Of a stretch of 64,000 nt of DNA, positions 32,322 to 41,396 are shown piece after piece. Positions within the stretch are counted from its first letter, which is position 1, and each line of letters opens with the position of its first letter. The notes beneath the pieces are model-generated. The model made no database searches. It was not told where the DNA came from and saw nothing but the letters and a program-made list of their open reading frames with translations. The stretch lies in assembly GCA_964444135.1 (NCBI GenBank), contig CAYUFX010000006.1:28843-92842 (forward strand), in the 5' to 3' direction. The stretch is from NIOZ-UU13 sp964444135 (lineage in GTDB: Bacteria > Planctomycetota > Phycisphaerae > Sedimentisphaerales > Anaerobacaceae). The translations under genes were made by a program, and so were the position numbers.

Positions 32322-33130
32322 AAATACGACCGCAGGTATTCGATGCTTTTGTGGGCAATGGTTTCCGGGTCCGGGTCGTATTTGAAGACCTCAACACTGA
32401 GCCACTTATCCCACCCGATGTCTCTTATCGCCTCTGCAATCGGACCATAGTCCACATCTCCCATACCGGGGCCGTAAAGGTTGGGGTCGTTGACGTGAAA
32501 ATGGCCGATGTCTTCGGCCCGGACCGAGCGGATAATATCAGGCACCGGCGTCGCTTCGGCGCACATCGCCTTGACATCGAGATGAATCTTCAAGTTCGGA
32601 TGATTGATTTGGCTAACCATCTGCATACCATCGGCGACCGTGTTAATAAAATCGGTTTCCCTGGGCGACAGCGGCTCAAGGCAGATGGTAAGGCCGGACT
32701 GACTTGCTTTATCCAGAACGCTGCTGAGCAATTCCACAGCTCTTTCCCAAGCGCCTTCCCTGGTCTGTCCTTCAACGATACTCCGCTGCTTCGGCGAGCC
32801 GAGCACTAATACCTTACCGCCAAGGTCGCTGCATAAATCAAGGAGGCAGGACAAGTAATCCCTTGTCCTGCCCCAGATTTTATCATCAGTAGTCGTCATA
32901 TGCAGACCGGTGGGCCCGGCAAAGAGCCAGTGTAAGCCCACTGTCCGGAGACCGTTATCAGCAATAACCTGCCGAACCTCTTTCCGCTGCTCTGCGCTAA
33001 TATCTTCCGCCGAAGCCGACAGGGTAAAGGGCGCTATCTCAATCCCATCGTACCCTAAACGGCTCGCAACTGAGCACACTTCGGCCATCGGCCGGCCTTC
33101 GAACATCTCATTGCAAAGAGCAAACTTCAT
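32318..33130 (-). CDS. Sugar phosphate isomerase/epimerase (xylose isomerase-like TIM barrel)
   Basis: 270 residues, the full-length AP endonuclease 2 / xylose isomerase-like barrel. Family signatures are LGYDGIEIAPF, TVGLHWLFAGP, LTICLEPLSPRETDFINT (metal Glu), IHLDVKAMCAE, IGHFHVNDPNLYGPGMGDVDYG (His and Asp ligands) and WLSVEVFKYDPDPE (Glu). It isomerises or epimerises a sugar or keto-sugar; the exact substrate is not known. The ATG (33130) shares its first base with the stop of the oxidoreductase gene (TAATG), so the two are coupled and likely act in the same pathway, for example oxidation of a sugar followed by rearrangement. Confidence 0.87.
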   Translation of the reverse strand: MKFALCNEMFEGRPMAEVCSVASRLGYDGIEIAPFTLSASAEDISAEQRKEVRQVIADNGLRTVGLHWLFAGPTGLHMTTTDDKIWGRTRDYLSCLLDLCSDLGGKVLVLGSPKQRSIVEGQTREGAWERAVELLSSVLDKASQSGLTICLEPLSPRETDFINTVADGMQMVSQINHPNLKIHLDVKAMCAEATPVPDIIRSVRAEDIGHFHVNDPNLYGPGMGDVDYGPIAEAIRDIGWDKWLSVEVFKYDPDPETIAHKSIEYLRSYF

Positions 33131-34596
33131 TAAACCCTATCCGGTACAACAAACGGTTCGCGGTAATTGCGCTTGACGTACATATTGGCCATATCGCTGT
33201 ATTCGCCAACGAATTTCTCCGTCCTCGGATCCATTGTCAGCATCGGGCCCATCGTGATGGGCTCTTTCTCGAGGTCCACCTCGTTGACCTTGAGATGCTC
33301 GAGCATTCTCTCGAACGAGTCCGTCAGATCGGCATTGTCGCTCATAGCGTTTTTGATCTCGTCGGCCGGCATTTCCTTGCCCAGCCGGTAGGAGATGTTG
33401 CCCATGTGGCATAGCGCGCTGGAGAGGTGGCCCTTCTCGATATCGGCGTTGAGGTCGCTGACCTTTCTGCTGCGGACGGCATCGATGAAGTTCTGATGGT
33501 GGCTGCCGCCACTGCCGGTAAATTGCTTATCCGTTCTTTTGCCGTCGTTATCCCAGATCCAGCCACCACCCTCACCGGCGGCGAAGTAGCCCTTTTCGCA
33601 TTGCACGACAACGCCGATTCGTGTGCCGCGGTAGTTGTCCATCGCTCGTTCGTCTTTCTTACGCGGCAGGCCGCGAACCTCAAAGATCAGCGGAGCGGGC
33701 TTGTAGTCAAAGAATACGATTTGGGTATTGGGAGTCTCGCCGGCATCGTCCACGCCGAACCGGCCGCCGATGCTGATGACTCTTGGCGCCAGTTTTGGGT
33801 CGCCCAGGGCCCAGCGGGACAGGTCCATCTCGTGAATCCCCTGGTTGCCGATATCACCGTTGCCTGTATTCCAGATCCAGTGCCACTTGTAGTGCAGCTC
33901 TTTTCTTCGCAGCGGTTCCATATCGGCCGGCCCACACCACAGATTATAGTCCACACTCTCCGGTACAGGATTAGGACCATTGGTCCCGTTCACAATCCCA
34001 TTGGTGCCTTTGAAGCGGGGTTTGTAGCAAAAACCGCGGACCCACTTGATCGCCCCAAGGTGCCCCTTACTAATATACTCATAAGCCTCTTGATAGCTCT
34101 CGGCAGACCGTCTTTGCGTGCCGGTCTGTACGATTCGGTTGTACTTGCGGGCGGCCTCGACCATCTTGCGGCCTTCCCAGATCTCGTGCGAAACGGGCTT
34201 TTCGATATAGACGTCCTTGCCCGCTTGGCACGCCCATATCGTCACAAGCGAATGCCAGTGGTTGGGCGTCGCAGAGGTAATAGCGTCAATGCTATTGTCT
34301 TCCAGCAGCTCGCGAACGTCGATGTACGTCTTGACCTTCTGCTTATATTTCTTCTCGAATGCGCTTGCTCTGTTTTCCACATGCTCCCTGTCTGCATCGC
34401 AGAGCGCCACCACGCGCACGCCCTCCTTTTCATTGAAATACCCGATGTGACCGCCGCCCTGTCCCCCTGTGCCGACCACCGCAAACCGCAGGTCGTTGTT
34501 CGCACCGAGGACGCGTGAATTAGGGCTCAACATCGCCATCGTCGCCCCGGCAGCTATCGTACCTTTCATAAAATCTCTACGAGTTAACTTGCTCAT
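33130..34596 (-). CDS. Gfo/Idh/MocA family oxidoreductase with Tat leader
   Basis: 488 residues. A Tat leader (LTRRDFMKGTIAAGATMAMLS) precedes the NAD(P)-binding fold (FAVVGTGGQGGGHIGYF; then TSATPNHWHSLVTIWACQAGKDVYIEKPVSHEIWEG with the EKP catalytic Lys). The C-terminal half carries WHWIWNTGNGDIGNQGIHEMD with the conserved His. Such exported oxidoreductases are common in planctomycetes and oxidise sugars or glycosides with tightly bound cofactor. AGGAGAA precedes the ATG. It is in a three-gene run with an isomerase and a TIM-barrel/DUF6807 protein. Confidence 0.92.
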   Translation of the reverse strand: MSKLTRRDFMKGTIAAGATMAMLSPNSRVLGANNDLRFAVVGTGGQGGGHIGYFNEKEGVRVVALCDADREHVENRASAFEKKYKQKVKTYIDVRELLEDNSIDAITSATPNHWHSLVTIWACQAGKDVYIEKPVSHEIWEGRKMVEAARKYNRIVQTGTQRRSAESYQEAYEYISKGHLGAIKWVRGFCYKPRFKGTNGIVNGTNGPNPVPESVDYNLWCGPADMEPLRRKELHYKWHWIWNTGNGDIGNQGIHEMDLSRWALGDPKLAPRVISIGGRFGVDDAGETPNTQIVFFDYKPAPLIFEVRGLPRKKDERAMDNYRGTRIGVVVQCEKGYFAAGEGGGWIWDNDGKRTDKQFTGSGGSHHQNFIDAVRSRKVSDLNADIEKGHLSSALCHMGNISYRLGKEMPADEIKNAMSDNADLTDSFERMLEHLKVNEVDLEKEPITMGPMLTMDPRTEKFVGEYSDMANMYVKRNYREPFVVPDRV

Positions 34597-34646
34597 AATG
34601 TTTCTCCTATATTTCTAATAAAGGTTATCTGTCTAATACATTTTGC

Positions 34647-36446
34647 TTATTTTCCTGCCGCGTATTCGCGGTAATGCTCAGCCACCTTCGCCTGGTTCGT
34701 ATCGCCTTTATGGAAATAGAACCGATACTTAAATGTCAAACTCTCACCGGCCGGGATAGTAATATCTCCAACGCCTTTTTGTTTGTTCTCGAAGTCATGT
34801 ACTCCGAATGGATTGGCCGCGAACAGTCCGTAATCACGAACGTGCCACCACGTCGGATGTTTCGGATTCTGGGGATGGTCGAAAATGGCAACGCCCACGA
34901 TTTGGTCTTCCACCGGCCCGTAATAATCACACCACGCCGCACGCTTGCCCCAGGTCTCCCCATCGCGCTGACCTTCGCTGTTAAGAATGTGTCCCTTTCC
35001 GACTTTGCCTTTGAGTCTCATCGTCGGCGCTAATCGAATGGCCATCGAGCCTTCCTTGGTATCACCCATAACCACCTTGCCCTCTGAAGCGTGGATGGTT
35101 ATCTCAAAGTCCATTATTTGACCATCCGGCCGGTTGTAGAATCTGTGCGTTCGGGTATCCGTGCAGATAACCTGGCCGTCGCGTGCCACGTATTTATTAT
35201 TTGCCTGAATGACACCCATGTCGCGGCCGTAAGTGACCTTGAGGAATTTATCGTGAACAATCTTTCCGCTTTTTCCGCCCTCGCCCCAGAAATCGTGCCC
35301 GTTTATCTCTCCGTGCGTAAACCACAGGCTGCGATGATGCACGTGGTCCTGCGCTTCATCTTTACCTTCTTTCATCGGCCAGTGCCGAATAATCGGCACA
35401 CCGGTCGGCCCGATTACCGGGTAGAAATAAGGACGCGGCACATCCTTAAAACGGTACTCCGTGAAAAGCTCGCCGTTGATTTCAACTCGTAACGTCTTTT
35501 CCTGTTCGGTAATCTTAACGCCGGAAGCACTTCTTTGCCCTGTCCCGGACCTTTGCGCCTTGGCGACCATTTCCTCAAAGACCTCGCGCTGTTCGGCCAG
35601 TGCTTTGAGACGGTCATCGGGTTTCGTGCGGGCTTCGAGAAGTATCCAGCCGGCGTAGTCCATCGCCACAAACAGGTTCATCAGCTCCTGGTAAGGATAG
35701 TCGCCGATGTTCAGCTCGCGCACGTGGACCGTATCACCAAACCTGTCCTTGACCAGGTTGAAGTTGTACTCCAGTCCCTGTCCTTCGAGGTCCTGGGAAT
35801 TGCAGTTCCAGCAGACACCGACGTTAGGATGGTCGGCTATGTCCATAATCGCTTTTATTACCGGTAGCGGCGAACACGAGCCGTGAACCTCAAGCCGAAT
35901 TGCCTGGCCGTAGTCGGCGCCGAATCGACCTAACTCATTCAGTGCTTTGCCTATCTGCTCAACGGTTTTTTCCTGGGGTACATCCTTTGGCAGGTCGTTC
36001 GGTTTGACCTTGACGCCGGTGCCGCCAACATCGCTTGAGAGCCTGATATACTCCTTTGCTCCCTCAATGTCTCTGCGGAGCTTCGCAGGGTCGGTATGAT
36101 GGAAGGCAAAGTTGGTGCCAAGACCAACGAGTGTTACCGGGCTGTCAGCAAAGCGCTTCTTCACCTCGCGTCGTTCTTGGGCGCTGAGGTTCGATTCGAC
36201 CTTATGGGCGTGCTCGGTTCGCAGCTCGACGCCAAGCACTCCGGTCTTTTCGCAGTTGGCTATAAGCGTCGGCAGGTCCCAGTCCTGGCCCCAGAGGTAG
36301 GTAACCAGGCCAAATTTCATTCTGGAGCCTGGCCCCGTCGAACTAAATGCTAATACTTTACTCAATGGCCCGGCCGTGACTGCAGCGGCGCCAAAGTACA
36401 TCGACTGTTTAAGAAAATCGCGGCGTGTGTTAATGACTGTATTCAT
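34647..36446 (-). CDS. Fusion of sugar isomerase-like TIM barrel and DUF6807 (PmoA) domain, exported
   Basis: 599 residues from ATG 36446. Residues 8-35 are a Tat-like leader (TRRDFLKQSMYFGAAAVTAG). Residues about 45-290 form a xylose isomerase-like barrel (FGLVTYLWGQDWDLPTLIANC, IRLEVHGSCS, VGVCWNCNSQD, VRELNIGDYPY). Residues about 305-599 are a PmoA/DUF6807 domain (YFYPVIGPTGVPIIRHWPM, HVHHRSLWFTHGEINGHDFWGE). The second domain usually stands alone in sugar-acid utilisation clusters. Their fusion suggests sequential use on one metabolite. An alternative upstream ATG at 36500 lacks a site and would bury the leader. Function is inferred from parts only. Confidence 0.78.
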   Translation of the reverse strand: MNTVINTRRDFLKQSMYFGAAAVTAGPLSKVLAFSSTGPGSRMKFGLVTYLWGQDWDLPTLIANCEKTGVLGVELRTEHAHKVESNLSAQERREVKKRFADSPVTLVGLGTNFAFHHTDPAKLRRDIEGAKEYIRLSSDVGGTGVKVKPNDLPKDVPQEKTVEQIGKALNELGRFGADYGQAIRLEVHGSCSPLPVIKAIMDIADHPNVGVCWNCNSQDLEGQGLEYNFNLVKDRFGDTVHVRELNIGDYPYQELMNLFVAMDYAGWILLEARTKPDDRLKALAEQREVFEEMVAKAQRSGTGQRSASGVKITEQEKTLRVEINGELFTEYRFKDVPRPYFYPVIGPTGVPIIRHWPMKEGKDEAQDHVHHRSLWFTHGEINGHDFWGEGGKSGKIVHDKFLKVTYGRDMGVIQANNKYVARDGQVICTDTRTHRFYNRPDGQIMDFEITIHASEGKVVMGDTKEGSMAIRLAPTMRLKGKVGKGHILNSEGQRDGETWGKRAAWCDYYGPVEDQIVGVAIFDHPQNPKHPTWWHVRDYGLFAANPFGVHDFENKQKGVGDITIPAGESLTFKYRFYFHKGDTNQAKVAEHYREYAAGK

Positions 36447-36660
36447 AGTTCTCTCTTTCTGTGTTAACTGAACCAACGAAACGATTCTGCTCTCCGACAT
36501 TTTTCAAGAGCATTCGCTTCAATATCTTAGCCCATCCTCACTTATGGCTAAAGTCTTCTTTTATCAGTTAAGCCCCTTTCTGTCAAGCGATTTTTGAAAA
36601 AATAGACACTGTTAGTGGTTGCCGCCGATTTCTGCGTTGTAATCCGCAGTTCGATATTTG

Positions 36661-37773
36661 CTAATGTATAATTTTAACCAGCTTTTCCGCGACTTTTAAG
36701 CCGGCATCCTTCTTTGCAATTTCTTCGCAGCTCCTTTTCATTGTTTGGCGTTTCTTTTGATTTTTCATCAGCTCTTCCAGCTCTTCCCACAGCCATTCCG
36801 CCGTGTCTTTTTCATCCGGCAGGTCATCTACTATAACCGCCGCACCGGCCTCAACTAATTTGCCCGCATTCAGGTACTGATGCCTGTCCCTGTGATAAGG
36901 ATAGGGCATACAAATACTTGGCGTTCCGGCCGCCGCGAATTCAGCCACGCTGACCGCACCACTTCTGCCGATGACCAAATCCGCAGCAGCCAACAGGTTC
37001 GGCATATCATCAAAATACCCTAAAACCTTATGCCCGATTTTGGCCTGGCCATACTCGCTTTTAACTTTTTCGTAATTTCTGAGTCCCGCAAGATGGACTA
37101 TCTGCCATTTATCTTCAAAAGTGTCCAACTTTCTTAGCAGTGAACAAACGGCTTTGTTAATGTTCTCCGAGCCGCTTGATGCACCGGTTATAAGCAAAGT
37201 TTTTTTTTCTTTGTTAAGCCCTAATTGCTCTATCGCTTTATTTGGCTCCGGATTGCCAAAGCCGCTTCGCAGCGGACAGCCGACAACATTGACCTTCGCG
37301 CTGCGGTCCGCAAAGTACTGCGACGTTTCCTGGAACTGCACAAAAATCTCATCCGCCCATCGCGCTATTATCTTATTTGCGCGCCCGGGCAAAATATCAA
37401 CATTCAAAAGTCCGATGGGGACTTTACGTTTATGCGCCGCCAGGCAGACCGGCCCTGACACAAACCCGCCGGCCCCTATCACCACTGCGTCTTCGCTTTT
37501 AGTAATTACATCTTTTGCAATCTTGTAGCTTGTCAAAAACGAACTGCAAAAACTGATTAGTTTGCCGGGCCGAATGGAAAAACCTTTGGCCGGAAGCGGG
37601 GTATATTCGAAACCGGTTTGCCCTAAGATTTGTTCATCAATACTGCGGGTGCTGCAGAAAAAATGTATCTTCGCTGTCGGCTGGATTTTGACAATCTGCT
37701 CTGCCACAGCGACAGCCGGGTATATGTGTCCCCCTGTCCCCCCGCCGGCAAAGAAAAAACACCTGTCACTCAT
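36661..37773 (-). CDS. murG: MurG, UDP-GlcNAc:undecaprenyl-PP-MurNAc-pentapeptide GlcNAc transferase
   Basis: 370 residues. The GT-B fold glycine loop is FAGGGTGGHIYPAVAVAEQI at residues 7-25; the C-terminal nucleotide site shows ADLVIGRSGAVSVAEFAAAGTPSICMPYPY, HRDRHQYLNAGKLVEAGAAVIV. It attaches GlcNAc to lipid I to make lipid II at the inner face of the membrane. GGAGG precedes the ATG. It stands alone, not in a division/cell-wall gene cluster, in keeping with the scattered murein genes of planctomycetes. Confidence 0.94.
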   Translation of the reverse strand: MSDRCFFFAGGGTGGHIYPAVAVAEQIVKIQPTAKIHFFCSTRSIDEQILGQTGFEYTPLPAKGFSIRPGKLISFCSSFLTSYKIAKDVITKSEDAVVIGAGGFVSGPVCLAAHKRKVPIGLLNVDILPGRANKIIARWADEIFVQFQETSQYFADRSAKVNVVGCPLRSGFGNPEPNKAIEQLGLNKEKKTLLITGASSGSENINKAVCSLLRKLDTFEDKWQIVHLAGLRNYEKVKSEYGQAKIGHKVLGYFDDMPNLLAAADLVIGRSGAVSVAEFAAAGTPSICMPYPYHRDRHQYLNAGKLVEAGAAVIVDDLPDEKDTAEWLWEELEELMKNQKKRQTMKRSCEEIAKKDAGLKVAEKLVKIIH

Positions 37774-37935
37774 TGTTCAGCCTCCGTGCGCAACTTTACA
37801 ATAAAAGTCTGCGCGAAGACGGTATACAATGCAAGCGTTTTTTGTCATCCCCGCAAAGTATATTCACAAGGCCCCGTCGCTGAAGCTTTGGAGCGCAGGC
37901 GACTCCAATCGAGGACCTTAAAGGATAATCAATGA

Positions 37936-37972
37936 AAAATGGGCCTGTGCTGAATCAATCAGTACAGGCCCC
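37936..37972 (-). terminator. Rho-independent terminator of the PA14 protein gene
   Basis: On the minus strand GGGCCTGTACTGA pairs with TCAGCACAGGCCC, then ATTTTTC. It lies about 90 bases downstream of the stop of the large secreted protein. Confidence 0.85.
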
Positions 37973-37973
37973 G

Positions 37974-38045
37974 AATTGGTGCAAATCCGTATTCCTATCG
38001 CCGTGAGTTCCGCACCAATTGTGTAAGCTTAATCTCAATTGGTGC
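37974..38045. repeat. Three copies of AATTGGTGC in inverted arrangement
   Basis: AATTGGTGC at 37974-37982, its complement GCACCAATT at 38012-38020, and AATTGGTGC at 38037-38045. The same nonamer pair forms the perfect inverted repeat at 12280-12315, showing a dispersed family. Confidence 0.65.
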
Positions 38046-38063
38046 CGGACGCGGCAACGTCGT

Positions 38064-41042
38064 TTAGTCAATCTTAGAAATCAAGATAGCATCAATGAGT
38101 GCAGCATCTTCACGACGAGCGATTTCCAGAGTGTGCTGACCGGCCGGCAGCGTCCAATTCGCAACCGCCTGATTGTGATCACCGCTGAAGACATCGTACC
38201 AGTACCAGTTGTCTGAATCCGGAGGGTCACTCCACCTCACCCATCCGGTGCCGGGGTTGTCAGGGTCTTCACCTGGAGTCAGATTGGCAGCGCCCGGGAT
38301 TCGGACCCAGAAAGAGTCGCCGTCAGGGATAATTATGCGACAACTGACCTTATAGGTTCCACCCACTACGGTAAAAGTGTACGTCGCGATACCGTCAGGA
38401 GGCGGACTATCGCTACTGTCGCCGACATCGTCAGTCGTGCCGATGTACTTTCCACCCGATGCCTTAGAGTCATCATAAATCAGCATGGGTGCGGTAATCG
38501 TAGTGGCCGCCTCTGCTTCGAGCCATATTTCTTCCGAAGAAACCACAACCTCGGGAGGCGCCGACCGATACAGCCGAATGTCATCAAAAAGAACCATACC
38601 TGAACCGCCGGGTGTCGGATTCGTATCGTTACCAAAGCCGATACTAAAACTCGTGACGTTCTGCAGGTTCACGCCAAACGAAGTTAGGTCGATGGTCCAT
38701 TGCTTCCACTGTGGTCGCGTTATGTCAGTCACATCACCGTCATATACCACCTTCGAGCCGTTAAGCTTTACATACATCTGCTCAGGAGCATTAGCCGCAT
38801 CGCCATGGAACCACAGCACTAATTGTGTAACGCCTTCCTCGGTCCAGTCACGCATTTTGTCCAATGTCAGCTCAACTTCTGAATACTTGGACTTACCCTG
38901 CAGGTTGTTGTCATAGAAGTACGGCATTGCCTGCCAGCCTCCGTGAACGATAGTTTCCTCAGTGTAAGAAGGCGTGGTTTCATCGCCAACCATAGAGCCG
39001 GTTCCATTACCGGCATAGGGTGGCAAAGTGGGATGCGAGGCATAGCCAAATCCATCTTTCCACGCCCACCATATCTCATTGTTGCCAATGTCGTAGTCTT
39101 CAAAATCGTCCACGACAAGGAAATCACCTGTCGTAAAGCTCCAGACGTTGCCTTTCCAAGGACTGTCGGGTCTTACGTTATTGACTTCGTCGATGCGCCA
39201 GTAGTAAGTGGTGAACCAGGTGAGTTTTTCGGGTTCATATCTTTCGGCATCAAGGTCTTTGGTACCTTTGTACTCAGGTGAGCTTGTATCGGCGTTCTTT
39301 ACGGCTTCTTCATCAGTGCCAAAGTACACATCATGTGAAGCGGCATAATCTCCCGCGTTCCATCTAAGAACAGGCATCATTTTCACATCTGGAGCTCCAT
39401 TAGGTGGTTTCGGGCTACCGGCCTTTACAGGCGGAGACAATGCAGCCTGCGGAATGAGCTGCTTCGGCGTGGATGGACTTGACCACAGCAGCTCTACCAC
39501 TGCACCGCCGCTATTTTCATAGTACTCCATTAAAAGGGCGTACACATTCCCGGCGACAAGGTCAATTGTTCCAAAGTTCTCGGTGGCTGATTGGTCCTCC
39601 CAGTCGTCAACGAGCTCTTGACCATTAACCCACAAACGCACACCATCGTCGCTATTGGTGTAGAAGGTATAGGTCTCAGTAAACGCCGCCTCAACCTCAC
39701 CGGTCCATCTTGCCGAGAAGTTATCATCGCCTACCGATGCGTCCGGTGAGCCGGGGTCACCCCAGTTGAAGTCGATTCGAGGGTCTATTCGGGTCATTAC
39801 GAGATGCTCGAAATTCATACCTCTGTAGTAATCACCTCGTATACCTCCGCCGGCCTTTGCGGTCTTAAAGCTCCAGACATCGCCTTTGTAGGTGGTGACT
39901 CCGTCGAACTCATCGACCCGCCAATAGTAAAGCTTGTTGTATTCGAGTGGGCCGGGAGTATAAGTTGTATTGCCCTGAGGAAGACCCACAAGGCCGCTGT
40001 TCACATCATCAAAATTATCGCCGAAATATACATGGTGCAGCTTCGCATTGAAACCAGCCGTCCAGCTAATGATTGCATCCGGGTCTATGAATGGGGTCCC
40101 ATCAGCCGGGTCAGGGTCATAGGCCTTCTTGGGCGGAATCCAAAAGCTCCATACAATGCCTTTGTGTATTGTTGTACCGTCGGCCTCAATTTCATCGACC
40201 CGCCAGTAGTAGGTCGTGCCCGGCACAAGGCCATCCGGATAAGCGAATCCCGGAAAGCCAACAACGAGAAACGTCGAGGGCTGGTTGCCCTGGAACGTAT
40301 CGCCGATGCCGTCGTTCACATCGTCAAAATTGTCGCCGAAGTACACATCGTGCGAGGCCGCAGTCGCTCCTGCGGACCAGGCAAGACTCGCCCAGGTATC
40401 CAAATATAGTTCGCCTTCAGCCGGGGAAGGATTATAAGCATTCAAGACGGGACCGCGATGGCTTTCAATGGGGCCTTCACCTGTCGGCGTGTAGTCGGGG
40501 TTGGTAGTTAAAACGATCTTGTCGACAATAAGTCCGTCCTCACGCACCCAGATGTCCAGGACGTGGATGCCGGTCGAGGTTACCTCGAACTGCGCCCGCC
40601 CCGTCTCTGGATACCTGCCGTTGGACCAATTGTTGCCCCCGCCGGACCAATTGCTCGAAAGAGGTGTTTCCTCGCCGTCCAGACCAATGTGGCAGGAATC
40701 ATCGCTGCCGCTGGCAGCCCAGGCCAGGATCCACACATAGTGCGTGCCGGTCTTGACAAAGTTAATCTCATATTCCAACCGCGGACTCGTGGCGGCATAG
40801 CCTGGGTCGTAAAAGGAGGGACCCAAGACCTGCATACCGGCGGTGCCGGTAAAGCCATCCGTTGGCCCGACCTCTACCCATTTAGCACCACTTAGTTCAA
40901 CATTTTCATCAAAGTGTTCAGCTTCCACCGATACAATTCCGTCCGGACCGGGGTCCTGATGGAGCGGGTCTGCGTTTGCCACGCCGCCAACGAGACCTGC
41001 CACCAGAACAAAAGAAAACAGATAAATCAATTTTGTACACAT
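38064..41042 (-). CDS. Large secreted multidomain protein: CBM-like, Fn3-like, PA14, jelly-roll domains
   Basis: 992 residues from ATG 41042, which has a perfect AAGGAGG site. Signal peptide (residues 1-24). Order: carbohydrate-binding-like domain (30-195, VSVEAEHFD), two Fn3-like repeats (205-395; both contain VYFGDNFDDVN and YYWRVDE), PA14 domain (398-534, YYRGMNFEHLV, FYTNSDDGVRLWVNG), a third Fn3-like repeat (549-637, VYFGTDEEA, YYWRIDEVNN), a jelly-roll domain (640-827, VVDDFEDYD, VLFDDIRLY) and a C-terminal CBM6-like domain (830-992, IWLEAEA). No catalytic domain is present, so it is probably a surface glycan-binding or adhesive protein supporting polysaccharide use. A longer frame upstream lacks a start site. 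Confidence 0.85.
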   Translation of the reverse strand: MCTKLIYLFSFVLVAGLVGGVANADPLHQDPGPDGIVSVEAEHFDENVELSGAKWVEVGPTDGFTGTAGMQVLGPSFYDPGYAATSPRLEYEINFVKTGTHYVWILAWAASGSDDSCHIGLDGEETPLSSNWSGGGNNWSNGRYPETGRAQFEVTSTGIHVLDIWVREDGLIVDKIVLTTNPDYTPTGEGPIESHRGPVLNAYNPSPAEGELYLDTWASLAWSAGATAASHDVYFGDNFDDVNDGIGDTFQGNQPSTFLVVGFPGFAYPDGLVPGTTYYWRVDEIEADGTTIHKGIVWSFWIPPKKAYDPDPADGTPFIDPDAIISWTAGFNAKLHHVYFGDNFDDVNSGLVGLPQGNTTYTPGPLEYNKLYYWRVDEFDGVTTYKGDVWSFKTAKAGGGIRGDYYRGMNFEHLVMTRIDPRIDFNWGDPGSPDASVGDDNFSARWTGEVEAAFTETYTFYTNSDDGVRLWVNGQELVDDWEDQSATENFGTIDLVAGNVYALLMEYYENSGGAVVELLWSSPSTPKQLIPQAALSPPVKAGSPKPPNGAPDVKMMPVLRWNAGDYAASHDVYFGTDEEAVKNADTSSPEYKGTKDLDAERYEPEKLTWFTTYYWRIDEVNNVRPDSPWKGNVWSFTTGDFLVVDDFEDYDIGNNEIWWAWKDGFGYASHPTLPPYAGNGTGSMVGDETTPSYTEETIVHGGWQAMPYFYDNNLQGKSKYSEVELTLDKMRDWTEEGVTQLVLWFHGDAANAPEQMYVKLNGSKVVYDGDVTDITRPQWKQWTIDLTSFGVNLQNVTSFSIGFGNDTNPTPGGSGMVLFDDIRLYRSAPPEVVVSSEEIWLEAEAATTITAPMLIYDDSKASGGKYIGTTDDVGDSSDSPPPDGIATYTFTVVGGTYKVSCRIIIPDGDSFWVRIPGAANLTPGEDPDNPGTGWVRWSDPPDSDNWYWYDVFSGDHNQAVANWTLPAGQHTLEIARREDAALIDAILISKID

Positions 41043-41070
41043 AATAGTCCTCCTTAAAAAATACAGATTG

Positions 41071-41133
41071 TTAATTGAACTGTAAAAAATAACTGTGAAA
41101 CACAATGCTTTCGCTGGAATCTGTGCCTTGCAT
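41071..41133 (-). CDS. Possible 20-residue leader peptide upstream of the large secreted protein
   Basis: GAGGAGGAG lies seven to eight bases before ATG 41133; the frame reads MQGTDSSESIVFHSYFLQFN then TAA at 41071-41073. It ends 28 bases before the true start of the 992-residue protein and is in a different frame. The strong site suggests translation, for instance as an attenuator or coupling leader, but a chance frame is possible. Confidence 0.35.
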   Translation of the reverse strand: MQGTDSSESIVFHSYFLQFN

Positions 41134-41142
41134 AATAACTCC

Positions 41143-41396
41143 TCCTCTGTCGAAAAAGAACAAAGAACCCACACCTCAGGGGACTGGAATCAGCAAGTAC
41201 CTACCTATGCTGTTCCACCCCCCAGCTAATTTTATTTATACCAAATGAGCCACTTTCCCGTCAAGGATAATCTTTATATAAGATTGCACAATTGTATTAT
41301 CCAAAGGAATCAGCTAAAATTATCAGGTACAATATCAGTTATATGTATGGAGGAAATCAGTCCGGGAAATCTCGGATAAAATAATTGCCGGAGAGT
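41143..41396. other. Divergent intergenic region with no further gene
   Basis: Separates the minus-strand secreted protein and the plus-strand sulfatase. TATAA and TATAT words near 41270-41282 could be promoter parts on either strand. Nothing else is recognised. Confidence 0.4.

Noticed and set aside
33427..34518. Plus-strand frame of 363 codons
   Set aside because: It is the complementary shadow of the Gfo/Idh/MocA oxidoreductase gene, whose motifs are all on the minus strand.
39804..40409. Plus-strand frame of 201 codons
   Set aside because: Shadow of the Fn3-like repeats of the large secreted protein; no start signal or domain.
41043..41174. N-terminal extension of the large secreted protein to 41174
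   Set aside because: The extension has no ribosome-binding site at its start and would bury an obvious signal peptide; ATG 41042 has a perfect site.
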